The notes under the pieces: model-generated
The model's input: the letters and a program-made list of their open reading frames with translations, nothing else
The model's database searches: none
Told to the model about the DNA's origin: nothing
Shown here: positions 56,301 through 64,000 of the stretch, one piece after another
Position numbering within the stretch: position 1 is the first letter of the stretch
Layout: each line of letters opens with the position of its first letter
Assembly: GCA_051294375.1 (NCBI GenBank)
Contig: CM119271.1
Span: 10,791,376-10,855,375 of the forward strand
DNA: 64,000 nucleotides
Reading direction: 5' to 3'
DNA from: Paraspadella gotoi
Lineage: Eukaryota > Chaetognatha
Position numbers and translations under genes: made by a program

Positions 56301-57960
56301 TCATTTTTCTGCTTCAAGTAAATGTGACTTATTTTTTTTTTCATTTAAACTCATTTCCACTGGCACAATTCCGTCAAAACTTTATATCTAGCTTTTTCAC
56401 ACACTTTCCTACCCGCTCACAAAATTTCATCTCAATCTATTATGGGTTAAAATAAGTAAAAAGATTCAAGTAAATGTGACTCATATTTTTTTCATTTAAA
56501 CTCATTTCCACTCGTACGTTTCCACCGAAACTTTATATCAAGCATCGATACACATTTTTCTACCCACACCAAAAAATTTGAACTCAATCTATCCATCCAA
56601 TTATGATTAATTAGAGTACTTATTGGTTTAAAATAAGTAAAAAGATTTTAGTAAATGCGACTTATGTTTTTTTCCACTTAAACTCATTTCCACTCACACG
56701 ATTCTCGTGAAACTTTTATATCCAGCTTTATCACACACTTTCCTACCCACACACAAAATTTCATTTCAATCCAACCAGCCAATCACGAGTTATTGGAGCT
56801 TTTTGCTAAGGTGGGACGGATGGACGGATTGATTGACTGATTAATTAATTATTGATTAATTAATTGACTAATTGATTAATTAACTGATTAATTATTTGAA
56901 CTTATTAATACATCCTGCATATACATTTAATATAAAAAGGAAAAAGAAGCATAATCAATTAGTGAAACAGGTTTTTTGTTTTTTCCATTTAAACTCATTT
57001 CCACTCAAAAGATTCCATCGAAACTTGGTTTCCTGTTCAATCACACACTTTTCTACTCACATACAAAATTCCAGGTCAATCATAATTAAGTGGTAATAAG
57101 CTATCTTGGTCAACTTGCATAATTTAATCAACTTGCATAATTTGGTCAACTGACATAATTTGGTTAACTGACATAATTTGGTCTACTGACATAATTTGGT
57201 CAACTGACATAATTTGGTCAACTGACATAATTTGATCAATTAAGATAATTTGGTCAACCGGCATAATTTGGTTAACTGGCATAATTTTATCAACTAGCCT
57301 AATTTGGTCAACAGGCATAATTTGGTCAACTTGCAAAACTTGATTAACTTGCAGAATTTGGTCAACTGGCATAATTTGGTCAATTAGCATAATTTGGTCA
57401 ATCAATCAATCAATCAATCAGAGAGAGAGAGAGAGAAACTTTAAAAAATTCAAATAAATGTGTCTTTTGGTTTTCTAATTTGAACTCTTTTCCACTCCTA
57501 CGATTCCATCAAAAAATTTTTATCCAGCTTTATCAACATACTTTCCTACCCACACACAAAATTCAATTTAGATTTATCTATCCAATTTTTAATAAACAAA
57601 ATAATTATGAGTAAATTTAAGTAAAAATACTTCAAGTAAATATGACTTTTGTTTTTTCCATTTTAACTCATTTCCACTCGCACGATTCCATCGAAACTTT
57701 ATATCCGGCTCAATCACACCACTTTCCTACCATCATACAAAATTTAAAGTCAATTGCACTATCCACTCATGAGCAATTGGCGTTCAAATAGTGAAATATA
57801 TTTTTTTTGTTTTTTTCCATTTAAACCAATTTCCACTCGCACGATTCCCTCGAAACTTCATATCCATCTCAATCACACAGTTTCCTACCCACACACAAAA
57901 TTTCATACCAATCCATCCATCCAATCACGGGTAATTGGAGTTTTTTGCTAAGGTGGCGGA
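56300..57960. repeat. Diverged satellite of about 150-250-bp units
   Basis: At least six units, each with AAGTAAATGTGACTTATGTT, TTTTCCATTTAAACTCATTT, CCACTCGCACGATTCCATCG, AAACTTTATATCCAGCTT, ACACACTTTCCTACCCACAC and ACAAAATTTCATTTCAATCC in order (starting near 56310, 56460, 56640, 56940, 57455, 57635 and 57800). The last unit continues into a full hairpin-ended element, so the satellite may have grown from the body of that element. Confidence 0.85.
57107..57405. repeat. 18-bp tandem array with AACTTGCATAATTT core
   Basis: About 16 copies of TTGGTCAACTGACATAAT. Early copies read CAACTTGCATAATTT, the same core as the arrays in the giant inverted repeat. The array sits inside the satellite region. 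A short (CAAT)n run and a GA run follow at 57398-57436. The antisense reading (repeated DQIMSV) is not a gene. Confidence 0.9.
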
Positions 57961-58156
57961 CGGACGGACGGACGGACGGACGGACGGGGACGGACGGACG
58001 GACGGACGGACATCATTTTTTTTGCATAATTTATCATAATTCGATGTTCTGACATGATATAAGTGTGTGCCCGACAATATTGAGGGGGCGGACCGACGGA
58101 CCGAAAAAGTGAGTTATAGAGTCGGATCTGCTGATAAGCAGATCCGACTAAAAAAA
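57850..58156 (+). mobile_element. Hairpin-ended interspersed element, copy 2
   Basis: Same family and order as 17300-17580: a (GGAC)n tract at 57957-58010, TTTGCATAATTTATCATAAT, TTCTGACATGATATAAGTG, AAAGTGAGTTATAGAGTCGG and the perfect palindrome AGTCGGATCTGCT-GATA-AGCAGATCCGACT, followed by AAAAAAA. It is the best-preserved 3' end in the window. Confidence 0.8.
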
Positions 58157-58800
58157 TTACCCATTCATAATTTAATATAATAAACGAGCTATCTTGCCCC
58201 TTTATTTTAAATCACAAACCTGCGAAAAAAGGTTGTAAAATTCCAAAATTATGGGACAGTCTGTAGCGAATCGTGCGATGAGACAAAGAAAGTGAATTTC
58301 GATACTTAGAAAAAACTCCCGCCAAAACCGGATCCCGCATGTATTGCTACAATTCCGAGAAATTAGAGCATTTCTGGTAAATGTTGAGCGACCAAACTGG
58401 TTTGATCGTTTCCCGCTTCCAGCGTCGTGTTTGGTCATTTCGGTGTCTCGGACGATGATGGGCGCGATGTCAGGGCGTTGGCTTGAATCGGATTGGCTCG
58501 GATTGAAAAAAAAAAAAAAAGACCAAAGACAACTTTTCATTTTAAATTAAGATTTAATTAAACTCAATTAAACTCAATTTACATTTCTTTGTCTCTTTAC
58601 AACCAACTTACAATTGCATTAACCTTTGTTTCGCCAGAATATTTAAATTGTTCTCCTAATTCTTTCTCTCTTTCAGAAAAATAAAAAACAAGGAACGGTT
58701 ATTCCAAGGTGTTGCGCCGCATTACTTTTCTTTTTACTTATAATGTCATTTGTTCCTTAAGGTTTATAAGATTTCTTTAAAAACAAAAGGCGGCACCAGT
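58157..58800. other. Intergenic, no gene assigned
   Basis: Includes a family C fragment (GAGCTATCTTGCCCC at about 58187) and a moderately GC-rich block at 58250-58500. On the minus strand that block is open for 112 codons but shows no recognisable motif or splice context. I do not call it a gene. Confidence 0.5.
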
Positions 58801-58968
58801 AGTCGCTTAGATATGATTTTTAACAAATGAGCAACAAACTATAGGCAAGTTATAAGCTTTTAATATAAGTGGACAGACCGACGGACAGACATACCGATGG
58901 ACCGACCGACCGACCGAAAAGTGACTTATAGAGTTGCTCCGCGATTACTCGCGGCGCAACTAAAAAAA
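58800..58968 (+). mobile_element. Hairpin-ended interspersed element, second type, copy 2
   Basis: Forward copy of the element at 43720-43865: AACAAATGAGCAACAAACTA, AAGTGGACAGACCGACGGAC, (CCGA)n, AAAAGTGACTTATAGAGTTG and the terminal hairpin GTTGCTCCGCG-ATTA-CTCGCGGCGCAAC followed directly by TAAAAAAA. The 3' CTAA after a hairpin fits the CTRR rule of Helitrons, but the usual spacer of about ten bases is missing. Confidence 0.65.
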
Positions 58969-59535
58969 TTTAAACCGGAATAATAAAACAATTCAAGATT
59001 CGTATTTCGTAAAAATCCCGTTTGCGGTTTTGGTCTTTTGCGTGCGAAATGAAATCAATTAATCGGCTTGAAATGAAAATATAACTAGATATGTATATCT
59101 CAATTAAATTTTCCGATGACGATATATTCATAAATTTCTCTTATCTAGCGACGACGCTCGCTTCAGTTCTCGATTTTTAACCTCTAACGAATTAACGCCG
59201 TATTTCTGTTCTTTTATTTAAATTTAATATTATATGTTACACACTAATCATTAACCCTAATCGGTAATCACTAACTCAGAATCCCTAACCCCACACTAAG
59301 CCCAACTCTTACCCTAAACCTCATTATAAAAAAAGTGCCTTATTATCATTCAAATGAATATCGGGGCGCTTGTGGTAAAATATGGCCGAATTTGAACCGA
59401 GAATCTCGGGATTTGGAAAAGTCGGGAAAAGGAAAGGCGGATGAGGGGGGCGCGGATGGGGGAGGTCGGTGGACCGGTGGGGTACATCATTATATCACTA
59501 AGCGTAGTGGAAAGTTACATACGAAAATCTAAAAG
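58969..59535. other. Intergenic, nothing recognised
   Basis: Mixed sequence with a G-rich patch at about 59437-59482. The 65-codon open frame at 59335-59532 (+) is open through the G-rich patch and has no recognisable motif. Confidence 0.5.
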
Positions 59536-59539
59536 TCAT

Positions 59540-60070
59540 TATGACAACATACCATCAGTGAACATTAATTTGTAAAAAAAATTAATTTTATGTTTTTTTA
59601 ATTTTCACAGTAGGCTATATTTATATATAGTACTATCCTTATAAAATCGAAAAATTTCAAAATAGCTTTCTTAATTGATTGGAGATTTGAATTCCATCTG
59701 TCAAGAAGTTGATAAAAGAAAATATAAATCATTTTTAAAAATTCTTTCATTAAGTGGGTTAAAAATTAAAAACCTATATTTAATACCATAAAAAGGTAAT
59801 TTTCAGCTTAAAATATAGCTTTTTTCTAATTTTTGACCCACTAATGAAGGATTTTCAAAAAGAGTTATATTTTTTTTTATCACTTTTTATGACGAATCCA
59901 AATCTGCAAAAAATTTTAGAAAAAACTGTTTGAAATTTACATTTACTTGTTTAGTACTAGTATAAATATGGCTTACTGCATAAGTTGTAAAATTATTAAA
60001 ATTTTTTTATTACATAAATGTTTATTAGTATAATGTTGTCGTTCCTCACTTTTAGAATTTTAATTAAAGT
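59540..60070. mobile_element. Fold-back element, copy 2
   Basis: TTCTTTCATTAAGTGGGTTA and AAAATTAAAAACCTATA left of a centre near 59790 are mirrored by TATAGCTTTTTTCTAATTTT and TGACCCACTAATGAAGGA on the right. Outer parts pair more loosely. Composition and inner motifs match the middle of the element at 39728-40714. Confidence 0.6.
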
Positions 60071-60244
60071 TAATTAGAAATTTACTACGCCTTATATGCA
60101 CCCTATTTTGGCGTTACAATGAATAATATTATATAATACAAAATACGAATCGATTAGAACGAGAAGAAGGAGACAGCGGTCGAATTATCCTTCCGAGTTT
60201 AAACGATAAATTCTGCCGGTGGATGACAGGACAATAGAAGGAAA

Positions 60245-60272
60245 AGATAAGAGCGAGAGAAGAGAGAGAGAG

Positions 60273-60323
<51 letters not shown>

Positions 60324-60626
60324 GAGAGAGAGAGCGAAGAGAGAGAAAACAAAATATTCGACCCTCTCAAACCCAAAGGTCCTTCTTGCCCGGTGGCCGC
60401 CTCGGCAGTTGAGAAGGACGGGTCGCTTAACCCGCCTGTAGACCTGTAGCCTGATCCGAAGCTCAGAGACTGAGAATTTATAAACCGTTAATTCATTAAT
60501 TCATAACAATGATTAACTGAAAACTTTTTTTTTCGATTTCAAAGTTAAATTTTAGAGCGACATTGACGCCTCGAAACCACACCTCTCTCCTCTCTCTCTT
60601 CTCTCTCTCTCTCTCTCTCTTCTCTC

Positions 60627-60681
<55 letters not shown>

Positions 60682-60700
60682 GCTCTCTCTCTGCCAGTCA
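60245..60700. repeat. (GA)n / (CT)n tracts around a SINE A fragment
   Basis: A (GA)n run at about 60257-60345, a SINE A 3' fragment at 60385-60475 (CCCGGTGGCCGCCTCGGCAG, GGTCGCTTAACCCGCCTGTA, CTGATCCGAAGCTCAGAGAC), then CT runs at 60583-60695. The two opposite runs could fold around the SINE. No gene. Confidence 0.85.
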
Positions 60701-60874
60701 ATAATATTCGTTGGAACAAACAATAACTCAGCAACAAACAGTAAGTCACTCGATCATCAATCAATCAATCAATCAGTTACGTAGCTTAAAAGCGTTTTTA
60801 GATTATCAAGATGAGAAATTGGTACAACAATATTATTAATACTATTATAACGAATGATTTAATAGCTGTGATCT

Positions 60875-61056
60875 NNNNNNNNNNNNNNNNNNNNNNNNNN
60901 NNNNNNNNNNNNNNNNNNNNNNNNNNNNNNNNNNNNNNNNNNNNNNNNNNNNNNNNNNNNNNNNNNNNNNNNNNNNNNNNNNNNNNNNNNNNNNNNNNNN
61001 NNNNNNNNNNNNNNNNNNNNNNNNNNNNNNNNNNNNNNNNNNNNNNNNNNNNNNNN
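60875..61056. other. Assembly gap, 182 N
   Basis: A run of 182 N; its length is not round, so it may be an estimated distance. Confidence 0.99.
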
Positions 61057-61313
61057 TTCCGCACTCGATAACACGTCTCAACCTAATCGCGTAACTGACA
61101 TCTGAACTAAACAATAGGTTCACCCGGTTATGTGAATTATAACTCGCATGGTCCAAAAAATGAATTCACGATTCCAAAGAAAAATCAAAATTGCGGTTCC
61201 AGTGGACGCGGAAACAAATGAACTTCGCGTTTTTCAATTTCAAAAAAATTGTATGTTAAGTATTATTTATAGGAACTGATACTGATAGGATACTGAACTG
61301 AACTGAACTGATA

Positions 61314-61639
61314 GGAAAGCCAGGTACTCTCGGAGTGAATAAACAAGATCGGATTGAAAGCTTGCAGGGACCTGCCATGTCATTATCCTGTTAAAGTTCT
61401 GGAGGCCTTAAACTACCATAGCTCGTACAAAAACATGGTCAAAATAGCTTGTTTATTGAATAAATGGAATATCTTATATTGGTCGTACCAATTTCATAAC
61501 ATTTTGGATCCAATAGTGAACCGCTGGGGTCCCTTATCTCCCGCGCTTAACGCAAACTTTAATCTGTCTGCGAAAGGTTTTAATCTCGAAAGTCACTCCT
61601 TAAAATTTCGACGACATTCGAAGTTCGGTTCCAACCCAG
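61314..61639 (+). other. Possible 5' non-coding exon of the downstream gene
   Basis: The first 45 bases are a reversed family C fragment (GCCAGGTACTCTCGGAGTGA). The segment then ends at CCAACCCAG/GTAAGCG, a strong donor, and the next acceptor (AAATTTCAG at 62073) leads to the exon holding the ATG at 62127. That would make this a 5' UTR exon of the trefoil-like gene. The segment is open for 103 codons, but no protein family is recognised. Confidence 0.35.
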
Positions 61640-62126
61640 GTAAGCGATTTTCAAAATCGTTTTAATTTGAATATTTAAATAGTTTGTATGTCATAATTTG
61701 AGAGTAGCAAACAAAAATTATTAGACTCAAGTCTTTATTTTTTTTTTTAAATTCTGTGTGGAAGTTGAAAAATTACTTGTTCAACTATACTAGTTTCTAT
61801 ATAATAATTACGAAATTCAAGATTTATTCATTTGAGAAAATTGTATTCATACTGAGAATGTCATTTTCCCAAAATGTGATGAGTTTTGTAATTCAATTTC
61901 GATTAAATTTCAATTCCTTTAAACGTTAGTGTCTTTTGTTTTTGTTGAATTTGAATAGTTTAGTTTTTACTTGTTTACCGTTTTCTAGTCTTTTACACTG
62001 ATACTGTTTCTGATTTTGTCAATACTGTTTTTGGTATTAATAACAAAAAAATTCACCAAATTCCAAATTTCAGTCGACTCCTTCACATTTCGTCTTCGGT
62101 GAAAAAAAAAGAGACACGAATTCACA

Positions 62127-62546
62127 ATGCGCGGACCTAACGGAAACTACACCATCACCAACATTCATTTCGGAAATCACCTCAAGGTGACGCCACTTGT
62201 CTCTACCCGCGAAGTGCGACGAAAAAATCAAACAAAAGGNNNNNNNNNNAACAAAACCACATCTAACGGTTTTAATATCTTACCCACTTTAGGCGGCGGG
62301 CCGCGAGGACGACGATGGCGACAGGCAAACCTACGGGAACAATCCCGGAAACGCCGTTGAGGAGAGGTGCTTGTGATTGGTGACTTGTGATTGGTTACTT
62401 GTGATTGGTGACTTCATTCCTATCCGTGATGTCCGTCTGTCTGTGTGTATGATCATGGTAAAATCTTTGAACTTGGAGAACAATTTATGAAGACCCTTTT
62501 CATTTTTCGAACCTCATCTTCGCCTCCCTCTGTCTGTTTGTCTGCC

Positions 62547-62602
<56 letters not shown>

Positions 62603-62889
62603 TAGATGCGTCTGGAGGATTCATCCCGGTCCCAACGGAAGATTTCAAGTCTCCAACAACGGCTACGGGGGAATGCTGATGCTCAGCGAAGCCTTAGGTT
62701 TAAAAAAAAATTAAACAATTAAAATGATATCTTAATAATCAATCAATATCTCAATCAAATAATTAACCATTAACCAATTAGTATAAATTTATATAAAATA
62801 TATAAATAAATAAATTAATTAAAAAATTAAATATATGAATAATAAATTAAATAAATTAACGAATAAAAAGGTTAAATATAAACAAATTC

Positions 62890-62930
<41 letters not shown>

Positions 62931-63847
62931 CCAATCAATCAATCAATCACCCCTTCCTCTTAACCCTCTCAAAGACGACGATGGCGACCGTTGCCTCTAC
63001 AGCAGCGAGCGAGACTGCGGCAACCGATTCGAGTGGGAGATCTCTCCAGTCGCTGGTGAAGACGGAGTTTTCACTTTCAGAAATCCCCATAGCAACAACT
63101 ATCTCAAGGTCGGGACTCTTTGGTTTGACCCGAACTCTTTTGTCCTGACCCATTTTTTTTTGATGACCTATTTATGCTGTTGAAGCCAAGTATATACTTT
63201 GATAGTTTTAATATATGTACGTAGACTGCGAGAGAATCTTTATTCCAAAAAGCTCGATGACTTCCTCGTATTAAATTTTATGGCCAATATAAAGATTATT
63301 TATTCAAGTAATAAATAGGCTATCTTGTAAAGATATAAATATATAATGATATAAAGATATAAAGATTATTCATTCAAGTAATAAATAGCCTATCTTGCCC
63401 CTCGACTTTGGACAGGCTATGCCGGCGAGGCAAGCTTTTAATTAAGATTAAGGCAAGCTTTTAATTAAGATTAAGGCAAGCTTTTAATTAAGATTAAGGC
63501 AAGCTTTTAATTAAGATTAAGGCAAGCTTTTAATTAAGATTCTCTCACAGTCTTGTTTACTTTCAGAGTACCTGGCTTTCGAATTAATGAAGTGGTATAA
63601 TCATATTAATATTAATATTTTCGTGAATTGATTCAATCTTACGAAATTTTTATCATCCTTGTGTCATCATTGTGTCTTTGACAATGCGATTGTCGATCTC
63701 ACAACGTGATAATAGTAATGAATAATAATAATAATAATTAATTAATAAACAAAAATAATCTTTCTCAACTCCTCTTTCAGTTGTCATGGAACGAAGACGA
63801 AGACGCGGACCGGACCGTCCACGGCAACGGTTCCGACAAAGGGATCG
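62127..63847 (+). CDS. Beta-trefoil-like (fascin/actin-crosslinking-type) protein, 5' part
   Basis: Exons: 62127-62186 (its exon probably begins at 62074 after TTTCAG), 62293-62366, 62606-62697, 62975-63108, 63781-63847, then the sequence enters a gap. Phases 0, 2, 1 and 0 agree. The protein reads MRGPNGNYTITNIHFGNHLK, REDDDGDRQTYGNNPGNAVE, CVWRIHPGPNGRFQVSNNGY, LSEALDDDGDRCLYSS, FEWEISPVAGEDGVFTFRNP and HSNNYLKLSWNEDEDADRTV. Each block repeats the pattern G-x-F-x-I-x-N, a YLK/LML strand, an acidic DDDGDR turn, then W-x-I, as in beta-trefoil repeats of the fascin/actin-crosslinking superfamily. No signal peptide is visible, so it is probably cytosolic. The acidic turns could bind Ca2+, but that is inference. 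Fascin itself is not claimed. At least 122 residues are visible; the C-terminus is missing. Confidence 0.62.
62240..62249. other. Assembly gap, 10 N
   Basis: Ten N inside intron 1 of the trefoil-like gene. Exons on both sides are unaffected. Confidence 0.98.
62361..62415. repeat. Short tandem repeat at the donor of trefoil intron 2
   Basis: After the junction GAGGAGAG/GTGCTTGTGATTGG, the 14-15-bp unit TGACTTGTGATTGG recurs, giving three copies in total before the sequence becomes unique. It is a young-looking, small example of the same pattern as the larger donor-adjacent arrays. Confidence 0.75.
63109..63780. other. Trefoil intron 4 with a family C repeat and 23-bp array
   Basis: Contains a family C copy (GCCTATCTTGCCCCTCGACT, CTCTCACAGTCTTGTTTA, AAGTGGTATAATC) at about 63365-63605. 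An insertion of five copies of GGCAAGCTTTTAATTAAGAT plus TAA lies at about 63429-63541 and interrupts the repeat at the place where copy 34210-34355 reads TTTCATTCAAGACA. Confidence 0.75.
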
Positions 63848-64000
63848 NNNNNNNNNNNNNNNNNNNNNNNNNNNNNNNNNNNNNNNNNNNNNNNNNNNNN
63901 NNNNNNNNNNNNNNNNNNNNNNNNNNNNNNNNNNNNNNNNNNNNNNNNNNNNNNNNNNNNNNNNNNNNNNNNNNNNNNNNNNNNNNNNNNNNNNNNNNNN
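63848..64000. other. Assembly gap to the window end
   Basis: At least 153 N; it truncates the trefoil-like gene in its fifth coding exon. Confidence 0.99.

Noticed and set aside
58202-58540. 112-codon minus frame
   Set aside because: No splice context, start context or domain; the surrounding DNA is repeat-rich.
61354-61665. 103-codon plus frame as a protein-coding gene
   Set aside because: No motif or start context; better explained as a 5' non-coding exon ending at a strong donor near 61639.

Overview
This is nuclear DNA from an animal, most likely a marine or early-branching invertebrate. The reasons are intron-rich genes with GT-AG splicing, metazoan families (sacsin with a HEPN tail, sorcin, a BTB-BACK-kelch protein, dicarbonyl/L-xylulose reductase), AT-rich non-coding DNA, abundant (CT)n/(GA)n tracts, tRNA-derived SINEs and fold-back elements. 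I could not fix the species. The window is scaffolded: N runs lie at 1307-1331, 16558-16582, 35177-35186, 60875-61056, 62240-62249 and 63848-64000.

Layout. 1-1306: a polypyrimidine tract and one unassigned GC-rich possible exon. 1332-16557: one contig, bounded on each side by exactly 25 N, that is almost entirely a giant inverted repeat. The arms are about 8.0 and 7.2 kb around a loop of about 42 bp. It holds mirrored 18-bp tandem arrays and no intact gene, and may be a fold-back read used to fill a gap. 18561-21738 (-): a four-exon SDR of the DCXR type. 23304-32113 (+): a fifteen-exon BTB-BACK-kelch gene, with a complete three-exon sorcin gene (26435-27730, -) nested antisense in its intron 7. 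33130-42279 (-): a fourteen-exon secreted cysteine-rich protein of 744 aa with repeated CGC motifs and an unrecognised C-terminal domain. 43281-54440 (-): a four-exon sacsin-like protein of about 3027 aa, with one 8.6-kb exon, two sacsin HATPase repeats and a C-terminal HEPN domain. 54441-61300: repeat-rich intergenic DNA (satellites, fold-back elements, hairpin-ended elements, SINE fragments). 62127-63847 (+): the 5' part of a beta-trefoil-like protein gene, running off into the terminal gap.

The genes look functionally unrelated, as expected for animal DNA, and form no operon. The most striking pattern lies in the introns. In at least eight introns of four genes, a tandem repeat begins at, or duplicates, the 5' splice site, so the array units carry copies of the donor. 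I saw no comparable arrays abutting acceptors. This could be a local mode of intron growth. All exon boundaries come from reading splice signals and checking that phases match across each chain; none is supported by transcripts.
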